In this document: positions 6,659-15,666 of the stretch, piece by piece | How the letters are laid out: every line of letters starts with the position of its first letter | Numbering within the stretch: position 1 is the first letter of the stretch | Source: Pseudomonas sp. BSw22131 | GTDB taxonomy: Bacteria; Pseudomonadota; Gammaproteobacteria; Pseudomonadales; Pseudomonadaceae | DNA: 64,000 nucleotides | Reading direction: 5' to 3' | Assembly (NCBI RefSeq): GCF_026810445.1 | Contig: NZ_CP113949.1 | Coordinates: 1,612,001 to 1,676,000 of the forward strand | Made by a program: the position numbers and the translations under genes | The notes under the pieces: model-generated | Told to the model about the DNA's origin: nothing | Database searches by the model: none | Seen by the model: the letters and a program-made list of their open reading frames with translations, nothing else

Positions 6659-9600
6659 TCAGGACGCGATAGTCGAATCTTCGCCGCCCGGCCAGTCCTT
6701 GGTCGGAATGTCGCTGATGGTGCCGTCTTTGACACCGTCGATGCCGTATCGCTCGATCGAGCCACCCAGCACTTGGGCGAAGTCATCAACCTTGGCCTGC
6801 TGCTGACCTTCCTTGACCAGCGCCGGGATGATCGCCCCAAGCACCGCCACGCCCGCGCCCAAGACGCCAAGCACGCCTGCTGCACCGGCCATGAAAGGAA
6901 TGAAGCGCGGCAAATTGGCACCCACCAGCCCCAGGCTGCCCTCGACAGTTGAGGCCGCGCCCGCCAGGACACCCAGCGAACCGGCGGTGATCCCGAACCC
7001 ACCGGTCAGATTGTCTCCGCGGCGAATCGCCTTCACGCCGTCGAAAATACCGTAGGCGCCTGCCGCGATGCCTGCGAGACCGCCCAGACCTTTGGCGGCT
7101 TCCTCGAACTTGCCTGCGATGACCTTGGCGTGCTCGCCGTCTTTGACGTTTTCCTTGGCCTTATCGAGCAAATCGCTGGGCAGCTTTCCGGTGCGCATAT
7201 CCTCGACGGTCTGCTCGCTGTTTTTGATCGCGGTATCCAGATATTCCTTGTAGGCCTTGGTGCCGCCTTCGGTGAGCACGGTGGCGGTCTGAATCGATCC
7301 GGTGGTGATGTCGACGATGTTGCGCTCGGTCAGCTTGCCGCCGCTTTGTGCGCCGCGGGCAATGGTCACGCCAGCCAGGAAGATGCCGCTCACCACATGC
7401 AGCGTGCCGCTGTTGTAGGCAGCCTTGCCATCGCCGCTGACATCAAAGCTGCTCAGCGAGCCCATCTGGTCCAACCCCTTGATGCCTTGACGGAACACGT
7501 CCCAGTTGCCGCGCACGCCCGCCAGAATCTGATCGGTTGTGGCGGCGGTGCCGTCGGCGTTCATCAGCAGTTCCGGGGACTCCTTGCGCACCTGCTCGAT
7601 CTGCTTGCGCACTTTGTCTTCATCCAGCTCTTCGCCGCCGTCCTTGCCGTAGGCGAGTTTCAGGTCGTCGAAGGTCGCGCCGTTGAAGGCGTTTTCCTGA
7701 ACGATGCTGGAGAAGTTGTCATTGAGTTGTTTGTCCAGCGCCCCGGTGAACTCTGGGTCCAGCGTGGCGTTGTAAAGCGCCACTTCCATGCTGAAGGCAC
7801 CGGCCGCTGCTTCCGGCGTCTGGGTCTTGAGCAACTCGCGCAAGCGCTCGCCCGAGGCCAGTGAGTCTTTGTAATAGGTGTTGAACGCTTCACTGTGGGA
7901 AGACTTGCCCACTGCCGACTGGATTTCGGCGGCGTTGTTGATACCGAGCATCGACTGCATTGTCTGCGCCGTGGCGTAGAAGTTGGTCAGGGCTTCCGGC
8001 TGGTCAGTCTTGCCATCCTTGGTCGCTGCGTCCCACGCCTTATCCAGCGCTTTGCCGGATTTTATCTGGTCCTCGTAGGTTTTGGTGATCGCGTCTTTGA
8101 GTTCGGGGCTGGACTCGAACATCGCCTTAATCGCGTCATCGCTGCTGGTCTTGAGGAATTCGGCCGTGGGCTTGTCGTTCTGCAGGAGGGTGATGTGATC
8201 GGTAATGTCCTTCAGAACCTTTTCCGGTTCCCACAGGGCGCCGGAACCATTGGCAATGGCTACCTTGCCGTAATCGTCGCCCCACATGCCTGCTTTGGCG
8301 CCATCGACCACCAGCTTTTGCGCATTCTGCAGGTCCAGCAACACGGCCGCCTTTTGTTCGGCTGTGTAGTTTTCCGGGTGTTCGAACACATCCGCGCCCA
8401 GCTTGCTGGTGTCGACGTTGTGAGTCGCGTTACCCGATACAACGCTCGATAACAGGCCGGTCAACGCGGTGGCGTCGGCCGGCGCAGTGGTCTTCAACCA
8501 GTTCTTGATGTCGCTCTTGCCGACCTTGCCGTCGGCGTTGTTGGCCAGTGGGTTGCTGGCGGTGTCGAGGACTTTGAAGGCGCCCGGCTGAGACCAGAAC
8601 GCCAGCGCCTCTTTCTCTTGGCCGCTGAGCTGTGGGTTGGCGTCCTTGTAGTCCTTGATGTTCTGCTCGGTCAGCGCGCCGTCGGCGCCGGTCTTGCCGC
8701 TGATCGAGTCATATTTCTGCTCAAGGATGGCCGCGTACCGGGCGATTTGTTGTGAGCCTGCGTCGGCGTCGGGTTTGGCCTTGAGGAAATCTTTGTAGCT
8801 GGCGATATCCTCACTTGCCTGGGCCTTGGGTAGCGCGTCAAACCCCGACTTGCCGAAATCCTGCAAGCGACCGGCTTCGGTCCCGTGTCGTGCTTCGCCG
8901 CTCTTTGTGAAGCCGTCGACGCTGCTGTTGCTCACGTCTTTGCCGCTGAGCACCTTGCCGCTTTCGTCGTAGCCGACGATGCGATCCAGCACCTGGCCTG
9001 CGCGAAAGGCAGCATCAGGGTCGGTGTCGAAATCGCCGACCTGCTCTTTGAGCATGTCTTTCACGCCACTCTGGTTGCCCAGGTTTTTAAGCAGAGGGTT
9101 GGCTTCGATGATGTCCTGCGCCGAGCGTTCGTCACCTTCCGGTCGCTGCCACACGATACCTGTTGCCTCGGCTTTCTCGCGAGCAACCGGGTCATCGCCA
9201 GCCGAGCCCACGTGCTTGAGCTCGCCCTTCAGATTCTCGAAGCCATATTTGCCGAAGTCCTGAAGACGACCGGCCTCGGTGCCGTGACGGGCCTCCTGGC
9301 GGCTGGTGAAACCGTCGACCCTTCCGTTGTTCACATCCTTACTCGCGACACGGTTGCCGCCTTCATCCAGTTGCTCGATGTGTTCCAGCACCTGCGTCGC
9401 GCGATAGGCCGCATCGCGGTCGGTATCGAAATCGCCTACGCGGTCCTTGAGTTTCTCTTTCACGTCGCTCTGGTTGCCCAGGTTCTTGAGCAGTGGACTG
9501 TCATCGATAATCTGTTGCGCCGAGCGATTGTCGCCGTCGGGGAGTTGCCATTCGATCCCCGCGTCCTTGGCTTTGGCGCGCTCGACCGAATCGCCCCACA

Positions 9601-9667
9601 GGCCTTTAGTGGCGTTGCTGACGGTATCAGCGAGAACCTTGGGCAGGTTGGTGATCGTAAGAGACAT
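6659..9667 (-). CDS. Large HrpK-like T3SS-associated protein A (putative translocator/effector)
   Basis: Translation from the ATG at 9667, preceded by AAGGAG at a good distance, gives 1002 aa. The 15 extra codons upstream look spurious. Residues ~26-146 and ~158-278 are a tandem repeat with a 133-aa period (PLLKNLGNQS, EARHGTEAGRLQDFGK in both). Several EF-hand-like loops follow (for example NADGKVGKSDI). The last ~150 residues are Gly/Ala-rich hydrophobic helices ending in a polar tail with ISDIPTKDWPGG. This layout resembles the HrpK family of P. syringae type III proteins, thought to help effector translocation. No signal peptide is present. Located 182 bp downstream of the second HrpK-like gene, it is probably cotranscribed. 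Family assignment is from memory and uncertain. Confidence 0.6.
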   Translation of the reverse strand: MSLTITNLPKVLADTVSNATKGLWGDSVERAKAKDAGIEWQLPDGDNRSAQQIIDDSPLLKNLGNQSDVKEKLKDRVGDFDTDRDAAYRATQVLEHIEQLDEGGNRVASKDVNNGRVDGFTSRQEARHGTEAGRLQDFGKYGFENLKGELKHVGSAGDDPVAREKAEATGIVWQRPEGDERSAQDIIEANPLLKNLGNQSGVKDMLKEQVGDFDTDPDAAFRAGQVLDRIVGYDESGKVLSGKDVSNSSVDGFTKSGEARHGTEAGRLQDFGKSGFDALPKAQASEDIASYKDFLKAKPDADAGSQQIARYAAILEQKYDSISGKTGADGALTEQNIKDYKDANPQLSGQEKEALAFWSQPGAFKVLDTASNPLANNADGKVGKSDIKNWLKTTAPADATALTGLLSSVVSGNATHNVDTSKLGADVFEHPENYTAEQKAAVLLDLQNAQKLVVDGAKAGMWGDDYGKVAIANGSGALWEPEKVLKDITDHITLLQNDKPTAEFLKTSSDDAIKAMFESSPELKDAITKTYEDQIKSGKALDKAWDAATKDGKTDQPEALTNFYATAQTMQSMLGINNAAEIQSAVGKSSHSEAFNTYYKDSLASGERLRELLKTQTPEAAAGAFSMEVALYNATLDPEFTGALDKQLNDNFSSIVQENAFNGATFDDLKLAYGKDGGEELDEDKVRKQIEQVRKESPELLMNADGTAATTDQILAGVRGNWDVFRQGIKGLDQMGSLSSFDVSGDGKAAYNSGTLHVVSGIFLAGVTIARGAQSGGKLTERNIVDITTGSIQTATVLTEGGTKAYKEYLDTAIKNSEQTVEDMRTGKLPSDLLDKAKENVKDGEHAKVIAGKFEEAAKGLGGLAGIAAGAYGIFDGVKAIRRGDNLTGGFGITAGSLGVLAGAASTVEGSLGLVGANLPRFIPFMAGAAGVLGVLGAGVAVLGAIIPALVKEGQQQAKVDDFAQVLGGSIERYGIDGVKDGTISDIPTKDWPGGEDSTIAS

Positions 9668-9794
9668 CGCGGGGCTCCTTGAATGAAAAATGTGCCCCAA
9701 GGTAGACCGCAATGTGTGAAGAACAGATGACAGCGCGAACAGTCTGAAAGCCTTGTTTTACAAGGCCTGGATCAACATTTTCCAAGCAGGAAAC

Positions 9795-9821
9795 CCCCTG
9801 GCGGAACGAGCCGCCAAGGGG
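9795..9821 (-). terminator. Hairpin terminator after HrpK-like gene B
   Basis: On the minus strand CCCCTTGGCGG and CCGCCAGGGGG pair across a 5-6 nt loop and are followed by GTTTCC. The stem is strong but the U-run is poor, so it may act as a partial terminator between the two large genes. Confidence 0.6.
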
Positions 9822-9849
9822 CAGAAAAGCGACGGCTGGAAGGCCGTTG

Positions 9850-12800
9850 CTAGCGTTTATCTTCTCCATATTCGACGTGCAACTCCTCATCCAGTCGATT
9901 GCTGGAAGAGCCGCCTTCCTGCGGCGTTGCGTCGAAGTGCTGCCATTCGGCGCTCTGGAAGCGGAACAGGCTGTCGTCCGGTGGTGCTTCGCGTTCGCCG
10001 TATTCGTGAATCGAGTAATGCAGGTATTCGACTTTGTCGCCCCAGTTGTCCTGTAGCAGCCCGTCGGCGGCAAGGTCGCGATACCAGTCGTTCTCCTTCT
10101 CGCTGGCCTTCTGTTTTTTGTTGTGATCGACGAAATAACCAATGATCCCGCCGATGACCGCAAGCACCACACCCACCAGGAAAAACGGCCCTGTGAGTGC
10201 CGCCGCCGAACCCGCCCCGACCAGCGCCGCCGCACCCAGCACCCCGGCGGATGCGCCAAACGCGCCGGCCGCGATTTGCAGCCCGCCCGCAGCCTTGGCC
10301 AAGGGGTCGCCGGTCTCGATACCGCTCTTGATCGTGAATGCGCCCAACACGATATCGGCAAAACCGCCGACCACGTCGGTTGCAGGCCCGAGCACCTTGA
10401 TCACCGAACCTGCGATCTTGCCGGCTTTGCCCGCTCCGAGTTTGGCAGCGCCTGCGCCTGTCACGGCATCATCAAGCCGCGCAGTGATGCCGCCCTGGAC
10501 TTTCTCGGCGTCGGCGAACGTGCCCTTGCCATCGCCCAGGATGTCGGAGATATCCGGGGTGATGTCCAGTGCGCTGCTGATCTTGTTTTTCATTGCCTCG
10601 GAGAGATTGGGGTCACGCACTTCAACCATCGGCGACTGAACGCCTTCCTTGCCCCAGATTTCGGGCAGGGTTTTGTCCAGCCCCAGGAAATCGACCATGC
10701 CGCCTTTGCCCACAAGGTCCGCCACGGCATCGCCGAGCTTGATGAAGTGGCTGCCTGCACCGGCAAAGCTCAGGAAGTCCTTGGCAATCGCCAGCCTTTG
10801 CAGCGGCGTTTCGGCGAGTTTTCCGCCATTGCCCGCCAGTTGGTAAATCCCGGAGAACAGCGACACGCCCGCACCCATTGAGCCGAGAATGCCTTTGGTG
10901 TTCAGCGCACTGAAGACTTCCCCCAGCTTGCCGCGCTCGGCAATAGGGACGTAGGACTTGGAAAGCGCGGTTTTGATATCGGCTTCGGAAATGCTGCCCT
11001 TGGTTTTGTAGGCCTCACCCAGCTCTTGCAAGGCCTTGCTGACAGCGGAAGACTTCTCCTTGCCCTGCATGCCTTCTTCGAGAAACTTTTCGATGGTCTC
11101 CTGCGTACGGCGGGGCAGGTCGAGCAATTCGCCCTTGAGTACGCTTTTGAGCAGACCAAACATGTCCTTGGTCGCCAGCTCGGTGTTTTCTTCCGAGATC
11201 TTGCTCGGGTCGCTGATCAGGTCGTTGAGATCGCTGGTCAAGCCATCGGCCTGAATATTCTGCGCTGCCTTGGTAGCGGCATCCGGGTCGAACAGCGACA
11301 ACGACGTCAGGGTATCGCTCAAGTCCTGCTGCGCTTCATGGGCCTTGCCCTGTTTCTGCAGGTCCTTGAGGTACGTCACGTAGTCAGGATTATTGGTCAG
11401 GTCCAGCAGCTTTTGCTTGATCTCATCCTTGTTCGGAATGTGACCGATGGCGCTGTCCATCTGCGCCTTGTAATCGGCCGTGACAGTGGGGTCGGAGAAC
11501 AGCGTGCTGATCTGCTCCTGCAATGCGCCGCCGTCGATGATGTCGTGCATGTCAGCCGACGACAGCTCGGTCTGCTTGTCATCGAACACGCGCCAGGTGC
11601 CCCCAAACGCCCCCGGTTCCTCTTCGTACCCGGTCAGGCCCCGTCCGTTCTGATAAGCCGCCTGCGCTTCAAGTGCGCGGACCAGCTTCGCGCGGTTGTC
11701 ATCTTTGGGGATCGAGCCGTCCTTGACACCCGCACGGTAAGTGTCCAGCAGCTCTTTGGTCGCCAGTTCACTGACGGTCAGTTCGGGGGATTTGTCATCT
11801 TTCGGATCGGCTTTCACGCCGGTGTTGAGGTTGAGCACGTCCAGTTCGTCTTTGGGCGGCAGATCGGAACCGCTGCGGGTGTTATCAACCTCGGTCTTGG
11901 TCCAGGCTTCCCACTTGGCGACGACGTCGTCGTACAGCTGCGGACTCAGCTCCTTGGAAACGATGACCTTGCCTTCGCTGGTCTCGTAGCGAATCAGACC
12001 GTTGCCCAGCTCATCGGGTGAGCCGAAGGTTATGTCGGTGTTCTTGAGAAAGTCATTGGGACCGGCGAGCTTGTAGCCCCCGGCCTCAGAGGTGTGGATC
12101 TGGCTCCAGGTTTCACTGGCGGTGCTGGCGCTTTTGAACAGCTCAGGCGTCAGGTCTTTGGAGACCACCACCTTGCTGCCGTCCTGTTTTTCGTAGGTCA
12201 GGGTTTCGCCTTCCTGGCCCACTGTCCAGGCGAAGTTCTTGTAGTCGTTGAGCTCGGGGATGGGGGTGTTCTGGTCGGCCAGCGTTGCTCCACCCGAGAC
12301 GGCGGTGTTGACGTCAGCGGACTTGGCCGGGTCGTCGATGATCTCGCGCAGCGAAGTCAGGTAGTCGAACAGCTTGGGGTTGTCGTCGCGGGCAACGATG
12401 ACTTTGTCAGTGCCGTTGTCGTAACGAATCAAGTCCGGGCCGACCTCGTCTTTGGCACCGACTGTGGTGCCGGTGGCAGGCGGCCAGACCTCGTTGTCGG
12501 TGGCACGACGGTAACCCCCGGCTTCGCTTTCACGCATCCCGACCAGCCCTGCGTAGGCGTCGTTGACTGCTTTGAACAGCTCGGGGTTGTCGCGTTCGGA
12601 AACCACATGCTTGGCCCCGTCCTGGGTGACGTAGCGCACCACGCCAGGGCCCACTTCTTCGGCTGGACCAATGACCAGATATTCGCCGAATTTCGGCGGT
12701 GGCTGATCGGCGCCCACACGCTGATAGCCGTCCGCTTCGCTGGCATTGATACCGGACAAGGCTTTGAAGTCTGCAGAGATCTGCTTGAACAGCTCAGGGT

Positions 12801-13272
12801 TGTCCTGCTCGGCCAGGATCACTTTCTTGCCGTCCTGAGTGACGTAGCGGATCAGCCCCGGACCTTTTTCATCGGGCGGGCCGATGAACGCGTACTCGCC
12901 CAAAGTCCCGGGAGTGGCTGCGTCCGTGGCTGCCAATTCGTAGCCCTCGGAGACACTTTCCTTGATGGCCTGGAGAGTGGGGCGGTCATCGACCACCTGT
13001 TTGAACATTTTGGGATTCGAAGACTTGCTGACCAGCACCTGCTCGCCGTCCTGCGTGACATAACGCACGGTGTCCGCCGCCACCGTTCCCGGCTCTTCGA
13101 TGGTCTTGTAGTCCTTGAGTGCCGGGGCTTTTTCATCCGGTGTGGCCGGGCGATATTGATCGGCGTTTTTCACGCTGCTTTTGAGCACAGCGGTGAACAC
13201 GGTCTTCAGCGCGACGGCGCTCGGTGAGACGGGTTTCGAATCGGGCGTGCTGCTCAAGGGGCGGGTCGACAT
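9850..13272 (-). CDS. Large HrpK-like T3SS-associated protein B with six N-terminal repeats
   Basis: This 1140-aa protein starts at ATG 13272 behind CAGGAG. Residues ~40-455 are six tandem units of 69-76 aa. Each holds an RYVTQDGxxVxVS-like strand pair (at 70, 142, 213, 283, 359, 428) followed by xNPELFK and, in most units, an ExxGY turn. The middle is helical and charged. Residues ~905-1040 are hydrophobic Ala/Gly helices (including AGKIAGSVIKVLGPATDVVG and GPFFLVGVVLAVIGGIIGYF) and the end is acidic. No signal peptide is present. Its hydrophobic C-terminal architecture matches protein A, and it faces the T3SS operon divergently, so a secreted translocator or giant effector is inferred. The repeat unit itself I do not recognise. 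Confidence 0.6.
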   Translation of the reverse strand: MSTRPLSSTPDSKPVSPSAVALKTVFTAVLKSSVKNADQYRPATPDEKAPALKDYKTIEEPGTVAADTVRYVTQDGEQVLVSKSSNPKMFKQVVDDRPTLQAIKESVSEGYELAATDAATPGTLGEYAFIGPPDEKGPGLIRYVTQDGKKVILAEQDNPELFKQISADFKALSGINASEADGYQRVGADQPPPKFGEYLVIGPAEEVGPGVVRYVTQDGAKHVVSERDNPELFKAVNDAYAGLVGMRESEAGGYRRATDNEVWPPATGTTVGAKDEVGPDLIRYDNGTDKVIVARDDNPKLFDYLTSLREIIDDPAKSADVNTAVSGGATLADQNTPIPELNDYKNFAWTVGQEGETLTYEKQDGSKVVVSKDLTPELFKSASTASETWSQIHTSEAGGYKLAGPNDFLKNTDITFGSPDELGNGLIRYETSEGKVIVSKELSPQLYDDVVAKWEAWTKTEVDNTRSGSDLPPKDELDVLNLNTGVKADPKDDKSPELTVSELATKELLDTYRAGVKDGSIPKDDNRAKLVRALEAQAAYQNGRGLTGYEEEPGAFGGTWRVFDDKQTELSSADMHDIIDGGALQEQISTLFSDPTVTADYKAQMDSAIGHIPNKDEIKQKLLDLTNNPDYVTYLKDLQKQGKAHEAQQDLSDTLTSLSLFDPDAATKAAQNIQADGLTSDLNDLISDPSKISEENTELATKDMFGLLKSVLKGELLDLPRRTQETIEKFLEEGMQGKEKSSAVSKALQELGEAYKTKGSISEADIKTALSKSYVPIAERGKLGEVFSALNTKGILGSMGAGVSLFSGIYQLAGNGGKLAETPLQRLAIAKDFLSFAGAGSHFIKLGDAVADLVGKGGMVDFLGLDKTLPEIWGKEGVQSPMVEVRDPNLSEAMKNKISSALDITPDISDILGDGKGTFADAEKVQGGITARLDDAVTGAGAAKLGAGKAGKIAGSVIKVLGPATDVVGGFADIVLGAFTIKSGIETGDPLAKAAGGLQIAAGAFGASAGVLGAAALVGAGSAAALTGPFFLVGVVLAVIGGIIGYFVDHNKKQKASEKENDWYRDLAADGLLQDNWGDKVEYLHYSIHEYGEREAPPDDSLFRFQSAEWQHFDATPQEGGSSSNRLDEELHVEYGEDKR

Positions 13273-14080
13273 GGGATTGAACTCCTGTTTGAACCGTTCG
13301 GCCGAAGACGCCAGGGGCGCGCCGAAGCATCATCAAGTCATGACCCCGACTGGGGCGGAATACGAGCCTGTAAAGCGTGCGGATAACTTTTATCCTCGCC
13401 GAGCCTCGTGCAGCAGATAGCCAATGAATAGCGGCGTCTTATTGTTTTATCAGCCGTCGATGCGGCGGCGTTATGACTGCAAAAGTGTGACCCGATAAGG
13501 GGGCTGGGTTCGCGGCGCAGGCGGTTGATACGTCATGCAACGACGGGGTTAGAACTTCACTGTTGATCAGCGGGTTGTTTTGCCCGTGCAATTTTTATTG
13601 CAGTACCTGCTCTGTCGCTCAGGCCGAAACACTATCAGAGTGTCACGACTCGTGGCGGATCACGCGGGCGTTTTCACAACGTTTCACAACCAGAGAGCCT
13701 AGCGGGCTGTGGCTTGCAGCGAGTTTCTCGTTGGGCGTGCCGGCGCGTTTACGGTGAGTTGGATGCGCATAACTGCGATGACAACCTATAAGAATAAAGT
13801 TCAGAAATGAGAGGAAATATATTTATAAAGTTGCCTTCGCCCAGTGTTTGTAGGTGGAGGCTAAATGATGTCATTGCTTCTTGTGCGGGGTTTATTACTT
13901 GCCATGCCGCGTTTCACAAGTTTTCACAGCCGTGGCTAAATTCATCTGCGTACTATTGTTTCGTGCAGCACGGTGGCAGCGAAATTAGTTTGTCATGAAG
14001 TCAGTTTACTGTGATGCATGAAGTACCCATGTGCCGCTTTGCGGCTGAAGACATCCCCATCCTAAGTAAGGAGATTCAAA
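13273..14080. promoter_or_regulatory. 808-bp divergent control region of the T3SS locus
   Basis: This gene-free, AT-richer stretch separates HrpK-like B (minus) from the needle candidate (plus) and must hold both promoters. Two places carry tandem 10-bp motifs: GTTTTCACAACGTTTCACAAC at 13670-13690 and GTTTCACAAGTTTTCACAGC at 13911-13930. No convincing HrpL box (GGAACC-N16-CCACNNA) or sigma-54 site was found. A short palindrome GCCGCTTTGCGGC lies near 14033-14045. Small frames here have no RBS or recognisable product. Confidence 0.5.
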
Positions 14081-14245
14081 ATGGCTGAAGTCCCTCCAGC
14101 AAGCTCAGGCGGCGGCGCAGATGCAGCGATCGCTAAAATGGAAGCCACCTTCAACATGGCTATCGAGAAGTCGGCAAAGATCACCGAACTGACCACAGCC
14201 AAAAAAGCTGAGCTCGACGCGACCAAGCAACGTCCTCAGAACTGA
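14081..14245 (+). CDS. Candidate T3SS needle/pilin subunit (54 aa)
   Basis: The ATG lies 7 nt after AAGGAG, and the product of 54 aa begins MAEVPPASSGGGADAAIAKM. It has a Gly/Ser-rich N-terminus and then one long amphipathic helix (MEATFNMAIEKSAKITELTT and onward), with no cysteine and no signal peptide. That size and shape fit SctF/Hrp-pilin subunits, which are secreted by the machine and polymerise outside the cell. It is the first gene of the plus-strand array, ahead of sctD, and is followed by a strong hairpin that would raise its level over the rest. The assignment rests on position and shape, since pilin sequences are poorly conserved. Confidence 0.6.
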   Translation: MAEVPPASSGGGADAAIAKMEATFNMAIEKSAKITELTTAKKAELDATKQRPQN

Positions 14246-14252
14246 CGTTGCT

Positions 14253-14280
14253 GTGCGGGCAGTTCAAAGGCTGCCCGCAC
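14253..14280 (+). terminator. Hairpin directly after the pilin candidate
   Basis: A perfect 10-bp stem GTGCGGGCAG / CTGCCCGCAC with an 8-nt loop is followed by TACCTGTTTATTT. With only a weak U-tract it probably acts as an attenuator or 3' stabiliser rather than a full stop, leaving some readthrough into sctD. Confidence 0.75.
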
Positions 14281-14365
14281 TACCTGTTTATTTCGCTTCA
14301 ACGCACCTTTATTTTTCCGGCGTCTAACTCGCCCTTGCCTGCGCACACCACTCGGGTAACTCGAT

Positions 14366-15310
14366 ATGACAGCCCTGATTTTCCTCACCTCGGCGCCGGG
14401 CTCATCGGCACCAGGAAAAAGCATTCCACTGCTTAGCGTGACCCGCGGCTTGCATCAAGGGGTCACTCTGCCTCTGGACAAAGCCGCCTACGTCATCGGC
14501 AGTGCCGAGCACGCGGACCTGCTGATCAGCGACCCCGGTATTGCCGAACGGCACATGGCGCTGCGGTTCTCTTCCGGCCAGGTGGCGGTCGAGGCACTGG
14601 GCGGCGATGTGACCGTCATTGCACGTAACGGCCAGGCCATAAACATCCCCGTTGGCAGCGGTCATCGCGCGCGCCTTCCCTTGGATATTCGCCTGGGAGA
14701 TGCCCGTCTGACCCTGACCGATCCCGCTCAACCGCAGGTCCCTGTCGAAGGCGGCGTGCCGGTATGGCGGCGCAAGCCACAGTGGATACTGGCGCTGTTG
14801 TTGATGTTTTTGTGCGTGGGCGCGTTTGCGTTTCGCGGCCAGCCCGCATCGCCAGCGGGCAGCGTCCTTCGCGAAGACATGGCGACTTCATCCCCTGTAC
14901 CAAACCCTCCGGCTGCCACTTCTGAAGAAGCCAGAGTGTGGCTTGAACAACAACTGACAGCGTCCAGCCTGAACCAGATCAAGGTCAGTGAAATCGACGG
15001 CCAACTGAGCGCCCAAGGCAGCTACGACCCAGCGAAAAAAGGTCAGTGGGTGAGCGTGCAGCAAGCCTATGACGCGCGCTTCGGGCAGCAAGTGGTGTTG
15101 CATCAAAGCGTGGCCCCGCGTACCGAAATCGCCAAACCCCGCGTGCGCTTTCAGGCGGTGTGGTTCGGCGCTAATCCCTACGTCGTGAATGAAAGCGGCA
15201 AGCGTTTGTACCCCGGCGCGGCGCTGGCCGATGACTGGATGCTGGAGCGCATCGAAAACAACCAGGTGATTCTCGCCCGGGGTGAAGACAGGTTCACGTT
15301 CACCCTATGA
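14366..15310 (+). CDS. sctD: T3SS inner-membrane ring protein SctD
   Basis: The 314-aa protein has a cytoplasmic FHA-like domain (~residues 15-110), one transmembrane helix at about 134-155 (WILALLLMFLCVGAFAF) and a periplasmic part of ~155 residues. This is the bitopic layout of SctD (YscD/PrgH, rhizobial Y4yQ), which with SctJ forms the inner-membrane rings. It is on the short side because only one or two periplasmic ring domains fit. The gene overlaps the next by ATGA, which indicates translational coupling. It starts 120 bp after the pilin candidate. Confidence 0.85.
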   Translation: MTALIFLTSAPGSSAPGKSIPLLSVTRGLHQGVTLPLDKAAYVIGSAEHADLLISDPGIAERHMALRFSSGQVAVEALGGDVTVIARNGQAINIPVGSGHRARLPLDIRLGDARLTLTDPAQPQVPVEGGVPVWRRKPQWILALLLMFLCVGAFAFRGQPASPAGSVLREDMATSSPVPNPPAATSEEARVWLEQQLTASSLNQIKVSEIDGQLSAQGSYDPAKKGQWVSVQQAYDARFGQQVVLHQSVAPRTEIAKPRVRFQAVWFGANPYVVNESGKRLYPGAALADDWMLERIENNQVILARGEDRFTFTL

Positions 15311-15666
15311 GAATCGACCCGCGTCCTGCGTTACCGGTCACGGCCGACAAAACGGCAGGGGTGCAGGCGCTCCAGCCGGCAGCTCATCGCCAGGGCGCTC
15401 GTTTCGAAGCCGTCCTGAGTAAGCGCGAGGTCGCGGCCCGTCGCTCATTGCGCAGCGATGTCGAGCAGTCATCGAACGCCGCTGGCATCAGCGCCGAGCT
15501 GTTCGGCAGCACCCGTTCGCTGGAAATTCTGGAGTACGTACTGGACAGCGTGTTGCCCGCCCTGGACGCCGAGCCCGAGATAAAGGCGCTGGCCCACGAA
15601 CTGATCAGCGAGGAAATCGACATGCGCCGCACACTTGAGCAACAGCGCGCCGAGGTGCAGGCCTGA
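15307..15666 (+). CDS. Small T3SS operon protein of unknown function
   Basis: This 119-aa charged helical protein contains no cysteine, signal peptide or membrane segment. Its C-terminal half (SLEILEYVLDSVLPALDAEP, then EEIDMRRTLEQQRAEVQ) should be alpha-helical. It overlaps sctD by 4 nt and the following TPR gene by 1 nt. I do not recognise the family. By size and order (small protein, TPR protein, sctV) it occupies the place of YscX in Yersinia, an export-gate partner that works with YscY. Alternatives are a reduced gatekeeper (SctW-like) or a chaperone. Confidence 0.6.
   Translation: MRIDPRPALPVTADKTAGVQALQPAAHRQGARFEAVLSKREVAARRSLRSDVEQSSNAAGISAELFGSTRSLEILEYVLDSVLPALDAEPEIKALAHELISEEIDMRRTLEQQRAEVQA

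Noticed and set aside
13273..14080. HrpL box or sigma-54 promoter for the T3SS
   Set aside because: No GGAACC-N15/16-CCAC and no TGGCAC-N5-TTGC match was found. TGGCAGCGAAATTAGT near 13973 lacks the -12 TTGC.
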